This document shows, in pieces, positions 38,947 through 48,648 of a stretch of 58,788 bases of DNA (position 1 is the first letter of the stretch; each line of letters begins with the position of its first letter). A model generated the notes under the pieces. It saw only the letters and a list, made by a program, of their open reading frames with translations, did not search any database and was not told the origin of the DNA. Location of the stretch: assembly GCA_015272515.1 (NCBI GenBank), contig JACYLN010000100.1, positions 1-58,788 of the forward strand. Reading direction: 5' to 3'. Both the position numbers and the translations under genes were made by a program. The stretch comes from Leptolyngbyaceae cyanobacterium C42_A2020_001. GTDB lineage: Bacteria; Cyanobacteriota; Cyanobacteriia; Leptolyngbyales; Leptolyngbyaceae.

Positions 38947-41017
38947 TCAACCTGAAACGGGATGGAGATAAACCACACCCACCGGCTCTACGCGCACCGC
39001 TTTGACCTGGTACGATGCCTCAATGCGAACTGGCTCACTGACTAGCTCCACTTCCAAAGACTTCAACCGCTTCTCCCAGTGGCGACGGTCTGCTTCTAAC
39101 TGCTGCATCTCTTCAAAGAGCGAAAGCTGAAGAGCACCCGATGTCTCCTTTTGCCGTTTGAGAATGCGATCGCGCTGTTCCTGCAAGATCGCCTTCATCT
39201 CTGCTGCTTCTTTTTTCCCACGGGCTTCTAGCCGCTTCTTAAAGCGCTCAATCAGAGTGTCCGCCCGTCGATTGAGATGGGGAATTAACTCTTCGACATC
39301 CTGGGCGGCTGCCTGCTTGAATCGCTGCTGCAAGGATTCTGTCACTTGACGTAGACGAGGGCTTGCTAGCGAATTTTCTAAAATCTTCAGCACATCATCC
39401 TTCTCGTTCTCGCCCAAAGGACGCAGCTTCGATCGCCCCCTTGCCTCTGGTGCAATCCACTCTGCCGCAACTGCGATCACTTCATCGTGCAAACGAGACG
39501 CGCGATCGCCATAGAGCGACAGCCGTCCCAACACAATTACGCTGGGAATGGGGCGATCGGTTAGACAAACACAGGCGCGGGTCAATTCATCGTGTAAAAA
39601 GCCCTGTGCCAGGAACCTGGATAGAAGCCGCTGCACAACCCGATGCTCCAGATGCAGATGCACCACCTCACCATCCAACGAACCTGGATCGCGGAATACA
39701 ACGGGACGAATCGGTGATTCTCGCCGCCAATCCCACAGCTTCTGATTCCGCTTACGGGGTGCCCTCAACGAATCCAGCGTGGTTGCCCAGGTTGGGTCAG
39801 CACCAAACCGCTGATCGAGTGCTGGAATATCCCACTTTGCAGTCGCAGGCTCATGCGCCGCTTCGTTGGGGTCAATAGGTTGTAGAGAATTGGCTCCCAA
39901 AATTTCCAGAGATGCAGAGATTGCATCGCGGAAGTGACGATCGTCCAGTCCCAACCACTTCTGCGACTCGCTCAACATCTCTTGCAGCAGTGCGTTCTGC
40001 TGTTCAAGCTCCTGTCTCCGCAGCCGCACTTGCTCCAGTTCCTCGGAAATGACCTCAACGTTTGGTGCTGATTGATCAACCTCATCGGCTTTAGCGATCG
40101 CCGTTTCCAGACGCTCCAACTCTCCATGCCGAATGCCGTCTGCTAAAAGCTTGGTAACGTTTCGCTCCACAACTGGCGAAAGACTACCCAGTTCCTTTTG
40201 AATAATCTCAGTCTTCTTGACCAACACATCCAGCACCCGATCTTCACTGCGCTGGGGCAAAACGAAATAGTGACACCGAACAATGAGCGATCGCTGAAGC
40301 TTGCGGTCAATTCGTCCGTTACGCTGCTCCAAACGCGAAGGATTCCAGGGCAGATCGAAATGGAACAGATCAGCACAGTGATTTTGCAGGTTGACCCCCT
40401 CTCGTGCAGCGTCCGTTGCAATCAGGATTTGCAGAGGATGTTTGGAAGGGGCACTGTTAAACGCTAGCTTGATTTCCTCGCGGCGATCGTCTCCCATGCC
40501 GCCGTGAAAAACACCAATCCGCTGGTGCTCCTGGTTAGAGCCAGCAATCACACTCTGAAGCTGTTGTTGCAGATAGCGCTTGGTATCGGTGTATTCGGTG
40601 AAGATGATGACACGGCGGTTGTTCCACTCTGCGCCAGGAGTCCCTAAATCAGGGCATTGGTTATCCCGAATCCATTCCGCCAATTTCTGAATTCGAGGAT
40701 CAGGCAAGTGACGAGTGGCATTGGCAATCTTAGCCATTTCCTCAAGCAGCTCTAATTCTCTGACTGAAGGCGCGGAGGCATCCTGCTCAGTTGCCGCCTT
40801 CATTTGGGCATCTTCTTCCGCTTCTACCTCGTCCTCAATCAATTCGGCGCGATCGTCATCTGCCCCTGCCGACTCCTGTAATAGAGAAAATGTCTGGTTA
40901 TTTTTCCCCTGTGGCTTCGCTGGAGAAACTGCTTGATTCATTTGTCGAGCGATCGCTGTTTGATGTACTTTCAGCGTTCGTGCAAAGGCTTCGATCGAAG
41001 ACAGCAACCGCTTCTGC
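38947..41017 (-). pseudogene. drmD: DISARM helicase DrmD, 3' part (split by insertion sequence)
   Basis: The C-terminal two thirds of a SNF2-type helicase: VIIFTEYTDTKRYLQQQL, GVFHGGMGDDRREEIK, LIATDAAREGVNLQNHCADL and NPSRLEQRNGRIDR are helicase motifs IV to VI, followed by a long region with coiled coils. The first part of its open frame, to 41121, is encoded by the end of the inserted element. It joins the 5' part at 42320 exactly in frame once the element and one 10-bp repeat are removed (1078 residues in all from the ATG at 43495). Without motifs I-III this piece cannot hydrolyse ATP. Confidence 0.88.
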
Positions 41018-42319
41018 CTTAGTGGTGCAGAAAAGTCTTGAACGGTTGATATATTAGGAGTCTCAGTGAGACAGGGGTAACCGAGCGGGGCACCGCATGA
41101 GATGCTCAAGTTACCACACAAAAGACATACCCATGCCAGTACCCCACCTCTATCGTCAACTGCAAACTCAGCTAAGTCAATGGATCAATCCTAAAGACCA
41201 ACGGCATCTCCAAGCCTTTTCTGAGAATGTGGCAGCCATTTTGCAAGCCCAAAGCGCTTGTCTGAGTCACTGGTTGCCTTATCTGAGCCATCGAGACTGC
41301 GCCGCCCGCAGCCATATGGAGCGATTAAACTACTTTATCCAAAATCCCAGAATTGACGCGGATACCTTCTATTTCCCGCTGTTACGGCAGTTTCTCAAGG
41401 GATGGGAGGGCATGGCAATGACGCTAACCCTTGATACCAGTGTGTTGTGGGATCGCTATTGTCTGGTTGAGGTTTGTTTGATTTGGGGTGGACGCTCGAT
41501 TCCCTTGGGGCAAATCGTCTTGGAACATGGAAGTGCCACCGTCGGGTTTGAAGATTATTGTCCAGTGTTAGAAACCACGTTACGGCTGTTACCATCGGGA
41601 TCTCAGGTGACGTTATTGGCTGACCGAGGGTTTGAACATGGGACATTCATGCGGTGGTTACGCGATCATCGTTGGTCTTGGGCAATTCGCGCTAAATCCG
41701 ACCTGAATATTACCTGCTCCAATGGTCAGACGACTGCGGTGTCCAACTTGTTGCCACCCGATGGAGAAGCCTATCTGTTTCGGGATGTCACCGTTTTGCA
41801 AGATATTGAATGCCATTTTGCCACTGCTAATTTAGCCCTAGCAGGAGAGGCTTGGGCCGTGTTGACAGATGTGCCGCCCTCGTTGCAGACCTTTGAAGTA
41901 TATGGTCAACGATTTGGGGGAATAGAACCCCATTTTAAGGATTACAAGTCGGCAGCCTTCGATCTGGTTCGTTCCCATTTGCGCGATGCTCAAGCCCTCA
42001 ATCGATTATTGATGTTGCTCGCTGCCGCCGCACTCATTGCGATCTCGATTGCAGTCGTGGTCGTTGATGAAGCTCGCCGCAAGACTATCGATTGGCATGA
42101 CCAACGGGGGCTAAGCTTTTTACAACTGGGATTGCGTGAGATTAAACAGTTGTGCTACAAGCATCTACCGATTCCTCGTCTCGTTAACCTCCCTCGAAGG
42201 AGTCCTCCAAAAGCCTATGCTTCACTGAAAAAACGAGACTTTTTAGAGACACGAATTGAGTTCTCCAGGGTCACTGTGTTCTCATCTTGAGACTACGAAA
42301 AGTTTTCTGCACCACTAAG
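41018..42319 (+). mobile_element. IS4-type insertion sequence, 1302 bp
   Basis: Ends CTTAGTGGTGCAGAAAA are inverted (41018-41034 and 42303-42319), and perfect 10-bp repeats CCGCTTCTGC flank the element (41008-41017, 42320-42329). It contains a single plus-strand transposase gene. The same ends bound the MITE at 10657-10811. The insertion splits drmD in the opposite orientation. Confidence 0.93.
41133..42290 (+). CDS. IS4-family transposase
   Basis: About 385 residues. The DDE catalytic residues are in LTLDTSVLWD, VTLLADRGFEHG and the C-terminal YGQRFGGIEPHFKDYK, which follows the IS4-family Y-R-E-K signature. The N-terminus (PHLYRQLQTQLSQWINPKDQ) is a DNA-binding region. The ATG at 41133 begins the conserved part; the frame is open from 41097. 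The reading frame is intact, so the element is probably active. Confidence 0.88.
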   Translation: MPVPHLYRQLQTQLSQWINPKDQRHLQAFSENVAAILQAQSACLSHWLPYLSHRDCAARSHMERLNYFIQNPRIDADTFYFPLLRQFLKGWEGMAMTLTLDTSVLWDRYCLVEVCLIWGGRSIPLGQIVLEHGSATVGFEDYCPVLETTLRLLPSGSQVTLLADRGFEHGTFMRWLRDHRWSWAIRAKSDLNITCSNGQTTAVSNLLPPDGEAYLFRDVTVLQDIECHFATANLALAGEAWAVLTDVPPSLQTFEVYGQRFGGIEPHFKDYKSAAFDLVRSHLRDAQALNRLLMLLAAAALIAISIAVVVVDEARRKTIDWHDQRGLSFLQLGLREIKQLCYKHLPIPRLVNLPRRSPPKAYASLKKRDFLETRIEFSRVTVFSS

Positions 42320-43495
42320 CCGCTTCTGCAACGACAACAATACTAAGGCTGCTGCCCTTTGTACGGTTTTCGAAGCCGATTTGAGCCGCTCTTCCCGCAA
42401 CTGACGATACTCCTGTAGCAGTCGAGAGAGCTGAAGTTCTGGAGCCTCATCCGGCAAATCATCGATACTGATACGGATAACCAAGCGCTCTGGGAAATCA
42501 TCTCCAATCTCTCGCAGGTCGCTCTTTAATCGGCGCACCATTACAGCATCGAGCAGTTTCTGATTTCGGACTGGAACTCCCCGGCAAAACCGCTGCGGGT
42601 CAAGAATTTCTAGCAATGCTGCAAAACTATTGGAGTGTCCATTGTGGGGAGTTGCCGAGAGAAAGAGCTTGTGTTCAAAGCGAGGAGCTAGATCTCTTAC
42701 TGTCCGGGTTAACTGAGAATCCACTGCATACTTGGCTCCACTGGCAGGAGCGGCATTATGCGCCTCATCGAGAATCAGCATCGCACCGGCTGAGAAATCC
42801 CCTAGCCAATCACGCAGTGGAGCTGCATAGGTTTCATCACGCAGCAGTGCATGGGAAATGATAAACCGGGTATGGGTTGTCCAGGGGTTGATGCCGTAAC
42901 CGCGCTCCCGCCTGCGGCTAGCAAAGAACTCGCGATCGACAATCAGGAAAGTCAAACCAAAGCGGCTCTCCATCTCCTCCTGCCACTGTCGCACCACTGA
43001 TGGTGGACAGGAGATGACAACCCGCCTCACTCGCTGGCGCATCAGCATCTCACGCAGAATTAAGCCCGCCTCGATGGTTTTTCCTAAGCCAACATCATCG
43101 GCAATAAACAGCCCCACTCTAGGCATCAGTAGAGCTTTCCGCAGTGGCTCAAGCTGATAGGCTTTTACCTCAATCCCTGCCCGATAGGGAGCCTGAAATA
43201 GCTTTGGATCAGTGGAAGTGACACAACTCCAGCGCAACGTATGAAAGTAAGCCGAAAACAATTTGGGATTATCAAATCCTCGTGCAGCAACTGCTTCCCA
43301 GGAGGTCGTTCCAATGTGGCGTGTATCAACCTCACGCTCCCAGAGTACCTCTAGCGCTTCACCGAGAGCATCATCATCCAAGCAAGCAAGACGAACCCGC
43401 GTGTCGTCTTGTGATGACTGCTTCGCTAGAACGTCCTCAACCAGGTATTGACGGGAGCGAACTCGTACAATGCTTCCAACCTCGACAGCAGTCAT
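42320..43495 (-). pseudogene. drmD: DISARM helicase DrmD, 5' part (split by insertion sequence)
   Basis: The N-terminal third of a SNF2-type helicase, starting at MTAVEVGSIVRVRSRQYLVED. Walker A is ADDVGLGKTIEAGLILREML near 133, the Walker B box LILDEAHNAAP near 242 and motif III LFLSATPHNG near 278. The frame runs into the insertion sequence and stops at 42293 after 10 foreign residues. DrmD is the helicase that distinguishes class 1 DISARM. An upstream GTG at 43570 is open but a region unlike the family follows. Confidence 0.88.
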
Positions 43496-44091
43496 CAGCA
43501 ACACCCTAAAAATACGCAGCAAAACGAGCCGTGTTCGCAGCGCCTCACAAAACCGAGTCGCTATGCCCACGGAATGAGCAATTATCGTTAAATCAGTGCA
43601 AATACGTAGATCAATCCGACGACTTAGTTGCCTTTAAAGGGCGAGCGTCAAGCGGATTGTTGATTGTAGAGTTCCCTGCTTCTATTTATCTGTAACTTCT
43701 TGAAAGATGCTGAGTCAGGATTAAGACGCAAGGGTTTGCGAGAACTTCAAGCTTGGGCGAGTTTTGTGAAGGAATTAACTCCCGCAACAAATATATTCTT
43801 ATTTTGGAAGGATAGAAAATTCGATAAGCAGCCCATTTAGCTACCTGATCTGCACCGTAAGCAGACGTAGGTGGGCGAAGCGCTCCTAAACCTCCGTCGT
43901 ACCCCAGTGTGAGCAAGAGTCGCCAGCCTGGTCAATTGACGTGGGTTCTACTTCGGCTGACTCCCTGTAGGCAGACAAAAGCGGCAGGTTTTAAAGCCTG
44001 GACATTTCGTAAATAGTTGGAGGCTGTGGCGATCGCCCCTTCAGATCCGAGCATTGTGAGGCGATGATGTTACATTAATATCGATGCTCAG
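43496..44091. other. Intergenic region with putative transposon end
   Basis: No convincing gene lies between drmD and tniQ. TTAAATCAGTGCAAATACG at 43588-43606 and TCGTAAATAGTTGG at 44007-44020, both in plus orientation, resemble the repeats at the other end of the transposon, which are in minus orientation. This suits the second transposon end. A minus-strand frame at 43686-43916 has no family resemblance and no ribosome site. Confidence 0.4.
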
Positions 44092-44607
44092 TCAGTAAGG
44101 CTTTTGCTTCTTCACCATGCTTTTGAAGGACATTCCACAGTGAACACACCTCAGTTCCTTTAATAAAGCCTCAACTGAAAAGTCCTTTTCACAAGCCCAG
44201 CATCTGGGAAGTAAGCGCAGTCTGTGGCGATCGCATCCTGCTGTTGAGTGGAACTGCCAGGCAATGCGGTGGTAGGAGTCCTCCAAACAACACGCGGCGC
44301 AGATGCGGATGGTGTTGGGTTGCGATTGCTCACCTTTGGGAGGAAACATTTGCCATAGTCTATCAACCTCAACCCGCGTAGCTTTGCTGAGTGCTTCCAC
44401 CTGTTTCTGCTTAGGTTTTCTTCCACCAAATAAAAGGTCTTCCCAACGATTAATTACCGTGCCGACTTCCAGAATTTCTCCTAGCTGTCTAGCAGAAGAA
44501 ATCCGATTGCCTTTCGCTTGTCGGAAGCGGTACAAGAAGCTGGCAATGCTTTCTCCTTCCAGGGGGTGGACGATCGTATAAGGGTGGTTTGGATCAAAGG
44601 TGTACAC
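44092..44607 (-). CDS. tniQ: TniQ, small type V-K CAST-like
   Basis: 171 residues. The pattern PLEGESIASFLYRFRQA, INRWE, PPKGE, IRICAACCLEDSYHRIAWQF, CDRHRLRLLPRC and CVHCGMSF follows the short TniQ of type V-K CRISPR-associated transposons, with zinc-binding Cys/His pairs. TniQ caps the TnsC filament and bridges to the target-recognition module. The start is a GTG with AGGGAA upstream. It is the last gene of tnsB-tnsC-tniQ, 18 bp after tnsC. No cas12k follows. Confidence 0.85.
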   Translation of the reverse strand: MYTFDPNHPYTIVHPLEGESIASFLYRFRQAKGNRISSARQLGEILEVGTVINRWEDLLFGGRKPKQKQVEALSKATRVEVDRLWQMFPPKGEQSQPNTIRICAACCLEDSYHRIAWQFHSTAGCDRHRLRLLPRCWACEKDFSVEALLKELRCVHCGMSFKSMVKKQKPY

Positions 44608-44625
44608 TGGTTTGTTCCCTGATAG

Positions 44626-45495
44626 TTAATCGCTCGGCGTAGCTACCGTTATTTCACCATATCCTTCCAAAACTTGATTCAGTACCTGGTTATCAAAGTA
44701 GAAGGCTTCGTCCGTTGAGGAATTCTTAACGACCTGGATCAGGATATCAATCAGCGATCCGAAATTTCCAACAGAGGCATTAAATAAGTTTGTTACTGCT
44801 GTTGAATCAATAAGCTTGACCGACTCCGGCAGTTTGAGAAAGTCCCGCTCAAAGGTTTTGATCAGACCTGAGAATTCAGTTCCGGAAAGGTTACTAAATG
44901 GGTAGTGCGGCTGGAAGTATTCAAATAAGTCGAGTTTCTTCAACACTTTGTCCAGTCCGGTTGGACCCATCAAGACAACTGAAATTCCACAGTCCTTCGC
45001 TAGCTCAGTAAGGTCACAAATGGCCTTTTCAGTCAGATAGTGAGCATTATCTACCAACAGCGCTTCGAGCCTGAATAATTCCACTGCGTCATACGCTCGG
45101 AAGCGATAATCCTCTGGCTGTCCACCTCGGGCACCCCGACCTAGCTCCTTTGTGATTTGATTGAACAGTTTTCGCGAGTGCCAGGACGTGAGGCACTTCG
45201 TGTAGTGTGCCCGCAGCGGAATTGGTCGCAATGCCCCCTTCTGACCACTAATGCGATCGACACACTCAGTAGCAATTGTGGTCTTGCCGCATCTCTGGGG
45301 TCCAATGATGCGACCACACAGTCTGTCCTCACAGCGTGCTCTCAGCCACTGTTCCAACTCAGTTAAGTGCGATGTCTCAGCAAAGAACTCGCGGTTAATG
45401 AGCGCCTTGATTTGCGCTCTCACCTTGCTAGCATTGGGCGCAGGCTGGTGCGAGTGGTTTAGGGGAACACGCCTTGGCTCTGGCTCTGGTAACAT
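44626..45495 (-). CDS. tnsC: TnsC AAA+ ATPase
   Basis: 289 residues. Walker A is GRIIGPQRCGKTTIATECVD near 65, Walker B is EALLVDNAHYLTEKA near 147, and sensor 1 is VVLMGPTGLDKVL. TnsC of V-K type forms helical filaments on target DNA and activates TnsB. It begins 15 bp after the tnsB stop, so tnsB, tnsC and tniQ form one operon. Confidence 0.88.
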   Translation of the reverse strand: MLPEPEPRRVPLNHSHQPAPNASKVRAQIKALINREFFAETSHLTELEQWLRARCEDRLCGRIIGPQRCGKTTIATECVDRISGQKGALRPIPLRAHYTKCLTSWHSRKLFNQITKELGRGARGGQPEDYRFRAYDAVELFRLEALLVDNAHYLTEKAICDLTELAKDCGISVVLMGPTGLDKVLKKLDLFEYFQPHYPFSNLSGTEFSGLIKTFERDFLKLPESVKLIDSTAVTNLFNASVGNFGSLIDILIQVVKNSSTDEAFYFDNQVLNQVLEGYGEITVATPSD

Positions 45496-45510
45496 AGCAA
45501 TCTAACCTCA

Positions 45511-47637
45511 TCAAAACCGTTTGGTGCGGCGCGGAACAATCAGCTTGGGCCGCTGTTCCTCGGCTAGCTTTAGCTGCTCTTCAAAGAATTCTACCTGACT
45601 TTTTTCCTGAAGACGCTTTTGTATGTCGATCACGTTGCTGGATTCAGTAGGCGGCGCTATTAATTGACTGTTGTCTACACCAGTAATCGAGACAATGGGA
45701 TTTTGCGAGACTGTCACTGGTTCCGAGGCGAGCGTAGAGGCTGCTGTAAGTCCCTGGTCTGACTTCAATGGTGTGGTGACTTCTGGTGTCACGAGATCCA
45801 TAGCGACTTCTACAGGTTGGGAGTTTGAGTTTTCAGGGCGACTAGAAGCTTTTGCGGCTGCCCGTAAACGCTTGTGTTCCTTGGTTTGCTGTTCTTTCTT
45901 ATTAGTTTTTCTTGTGTCGATCAAGTCGGTTTGATTACCTTGATATTTTAACCGGGTGCCCCGATTGGACTGTTTGGTCTGTTTGGCTTTCGCGGCCACA
46001 GCCTTTCGGATTTCCTTCAAATCAGCCAAGCTCAATGTTTCAGTATCAAGTTTGTTGAGATTGATTTTGCTAATGTCGAGATTTAATTCATCAATCCACT
46101 CATTGAGAAGCTTCACCTCATCCCTGAGCATTTCTACATAGCCCAGGAACCGCCCTGGCTTCTCATTCACTTCCTTCTCAAAGGCCAGCAGGCGGAGAAT
46201 GTTGTCCGGGTTGTATCTGAGCGTGACAGATGCAGCATGAACGCCCTTTAATACCTCCCCCCTGTATTTCCGTGTCATAAAGCGAACGGTGCCATGACGG
46301 TACAGTTTCGCATCAACGACTTTCATCAAACAACTGTCGAGCTTCCGTTCCTCCATCACGGCGGGCAGTTCTTTATCGAGTCCATCTATCCAAACTTCAT
46401 AGCGAGTTCTCGTCTCAAACTTGGGATGATTGTCGTGATTATGAATAGCATACAAATGCCAGGACACCAGTTTGTCGAGGTCTCGTGAACTCAGACATAC
46501 TTCTGACTCGACATTTTTCGGACGTTTCTGCACGTTAGAACCAGTGTACCCCGGACACTGGCTCCAAACTTGATGATTCAGTCCGTTAAAAACAGCTTCT
46601 ATATCTCCTCCATCAGAGACTTTCCGACGCAAATGGCAGGTAAATCCAATCTCTGCGCTAATCTTTGCTAGCTGTTCGCCAATTGCTTTGACGTGTTTCG
46701 AGTCTAAATCTCTGCCACCATCGGTATATAAGTGACGAAAAAAGCCGTAGGGAATTTTTACATCGCGTAAATCGTAGTCGGCAGGAAAATACTTGGGAAG
46801 AATTGCACGTCGAATTAATAAAGCAACTTCTTCCGACCCTGGTTGCTTTGCACTAAATAAATGACTCAAGATACACTTGGAGAAGGAATCTTTGAGAATC
46901 GATAGCCATAGGCGCGTTGCTCCCGCTTCAGGAGGCACCTTGTGGTTCTTCACTTGCTTAAACTGCAAGACGAGTTCATCATTTACATAATTTGAGAGCA
47001 CGTCTACTAGAGTGTGGTCGGCCTGTACAACTTTGTTGGGGTAAGAAGCTTCCAGCGCCTTACCATCTCGTGTGAGTAAAATTGGCTCATGACCTTGACC
47101 CGCACTGCACTGACCTTCTTTAATTTCTCGCTCTTTAATTAAGTCTTTGACAATGCTCAGTACCGTTGTGTAGGAAGGGAATTTTTTTTGATTGCTTTTG
47201 TCCGCTTCCTGCTCAACTTTTCGATAAACCTTCTTAGCACTCATAGCTCTGCCGTTCGTGCTGCCTTTCCTCCAGGTTTCAACGATGAAAGGCTTCCACA
47301 GTTGGGTCAGCAAATGATCGCCTTTTTTGCGAGGAGTTTCTGTTGGAACGGCTTCTTTCCCTCCCCTATAGTACGAACTAAGCCAATTGTAAAAGGTACG
47401 TTTAGGAAGGTTGTTGTAATACTCGCATACAGCTTTTATTCTGCCCTTCTTAATGGACTGATTGAGAGAATCAGCCACCCACTGTACCAGGCGAGGTCGA
47501 AATTCAGTTTCCGCTACTCCCTGGTTTACCAGATACTTGACAAACTCGTGAATGTCTGTACTGTAGCTACTTTCGTCCAGCAATACGGCATCCGCAGGAC
47601 ATTCAGGAAGTTCGGTTGTGAGGCGATCGCCAGACAT
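45511..47637 (-). CDS. tnsB: TnsB transposase (DDE, Mu/Tn7 type)
   Basis: 708 residues. The RNase H-like core has VVQADHTLVDVL (first Asp, near 206), LYTDGGRDLDSKHV (second Asp, near 305) and GGDIEAVFNGLNHQVW (Glu, near 345). Helix-turn-helix domains precede it (YYNNLPKRTFYNWLSSYY). A Mu-C-like beta domain follows. The last 110 residues are low-complexity and charged, longer than in characterised V-K TnsB of about 585 residues; the extreme C-terminus is likely the hook that contacts TnsC. It binds repeats at the transposon ends and cuts DNA there. Confidence 0.9.
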   Translation of the reverse strand: MSGDRLTTELPECPADAVLLDESSYSTDIHEFVKYLVNQGVAETEFRPRLVQWVADSLNQSIKKGRIKAVCEYYNNLPKRTFYNWLSSYYRGGKEAVPTETPRKKGDHLLTQLWKPFIVETWRKGSTNGRAMSAKKVYRKVEQEADKSNQKKFPSYTTVLSIVKDLIKEREIKEGQCSAGQGHEPILLTRDGKALEASYPNKVVQADHTLVDVLSNYVNDELVLQFKQVKNHKVPPEAGATRLWLSILKDSFSKCILSHLFSAKQPGSEEVALLIRRAILPKYFPADYDLRDVKIPYGFFRHLYTDGGRDLDSKHVKAIGEQLAKISAEIGFTCHLRRKVSDGGDIEAVFNGLNHQVWSQCPGYTGSNVQKRPKNVESEVCLSSRDLDKLVSWHLYAIHNHDNHPKFETRTRYEVWIDGLDKELPAVMEERKLDSCLMKVVDAKLYRHGTVRFMTRKYRGEVLKGVHAASVTLRYNPDNILRLLAFEKEVNEKPGRFLGYVEMLRDEVKLLNEWIDELNLDISKINLNKLDTETLSLADLKEIRKAVAAKAKQTKQSNRGTRLKYQGNQTDLIDTRKTNKKEQQTKEHKRLRAAAKASSRPENSNSQPVEVAMDLVTPEVTTPLKSDQGLTAASTLASEPVTVSQNPIVSITGVDNSQLIAPPTESSNVIDIQKRLQEKSQVEFFEEQLKLAEEQRPKLIVPRRTKRF

Positions 47638-47690
47638 TGCAAGAGAGTGCGTATAGAGTGGACAATGTCAATAATTTAAAGGATTTTGAA

Positions 47691-47710
47691 AATTTGCGCC
47701 ACTGATTTAC
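47691..47710 (-). repeat. TnsB-binding-like site next to tnsB
   Basis: AATTTGCGCCACTGATTTAC, the inner member of the set also found at 50245-50590. It lies about 55 bp upstream of the tnsB start and matches the site at 50245 at 18 of 20 positions. Confidence 0.6.
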
Positions 47711-48449
47711 GAAAATTCGCTGCGCTTAACGATGCGATGAGCGCCGGGGCAGGCAGCAACGTCATCGAACTGCTCGGAGCGCGTCTCTTTGATAAGTGAT
47801 TCAGCGAATTGTTGATTCAAGGTGGCTTCGACACCGCGAGACGGCGCAGTAGTGATGACTGAGTACGCCAACCGAGTGATGTTAGTGGACCTTGATGCTA
47901 GTGGTAAGACGACCGCGAGTGGCAGCAGCGACCAAAGTGTGGAATCTTGCAGCTGAGAGACCGGACGGTACCTCAAAATCTTGCAGGGTTGTGTCAGCTT
48001 TGCCATTCACGCAATTGCGTTCCAGCCTGCTTTTTTGAGGCTAAGGCTTTAAACCTGCCCTGTCAAGGTTTTAGATGTAGCTTGAAGAATAATGCTGAAA
48101 CCCTGATTCATCGTCTCGGATTGTCAAACTCTCAAGGAGGGGATTTTTCGAGCTGTGGTTGTAAACCAAAATGGTCAAACCCAGCATCCTCATTTGCCAC
48201 CTTGACAGGACTGGGCTTTAACTTCAAGGCATTAACCCACGTGGCTTCTAGCCAACGGTAGTAGGAATGGCACCATCAGCTTGTGAAATGCTCAAACTGG
48301 GCAATCCAGCAACTGTTTCAACATCCACATCCACCAGGTGATTGCGCTCGCTTTTCGCCTCGATAGTCAGGTTTTAACGAGTGGCAGCGGCGACTACATG
48401 GTAAATCGAAGTTATGGGATTGCTAGCTTGCCAGTGATCTCACATACCC
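47711..48449. other. Stretch of unknown short coding-like remnants inside the transposon end
   Basis: No recognisable gene. Plus-strand 47822-47956 has an open frame with MTEYANRVMLVDLDASGKT and a stop; the minus strand near 48250-48380 encodes NLTIEAKSERNHLVDVDVET and ends after GAIPTTVG. Both read like pieces of real proteins but I cannot name a family. They separate the inner TnsB site from the insertion stack. Confidence 0.3.
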
Positions 48450-48451
48450 TA

Positions 48452-48568
48452 GTGGGTCATTTGCTTTGCTCATAGCCATACCTCTGTGGGGTGGGCGTCC
48501 CGCCCGCCCAGACGGGCAAGATGCCCGCCCCACAAAATGAATGGCGATGTCCATGCCAAACGACCCAC
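48452..48568. mobile_element. MITE copy 1, 117 bp, flanked by TA
   Basis: GTGGGTC at the left end and GACCCAC at the right are inverted. The interior has a long GC-rich palindrome (GTGGGGTGGGCG to GCCCGCCCCAC), a widespread cyanobacterial type. TA dinucleotides at 48450-48451 and 48569-48570 bound it. Identical copy at 49795-49911. Confidence 0.75.
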
Positions 48569-48648
48569 TAGTGCAGCGTCACCTTTAGGAATTAGGGTTG
48601 GAAAGCTTGCCACAATGGGCGAAATTGGATGAAGCGCTAGGGTGCTTT

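Noticed and set aside
43686-43916. 76-residue minus-strand open frame between drmD and tniQ
   Set aside because: Composition is unlike a protein domain and it lies in the putative transposon end; no start signal.
47822-47956. Possible ParA/Walker-like piece (VDLDASGKTT)
   Set aside because: The frame is only 44 codons, has no ribosome site and the motif does not match a proper deviant Walker A; likely chance or an unidentified remnant.
47707-48006. 99-residue minus-strand open frame beside tnsB
   Set aside because: No family resemblance, no ribosome site, and its 3' end overlaps the inner TnsB-like site.
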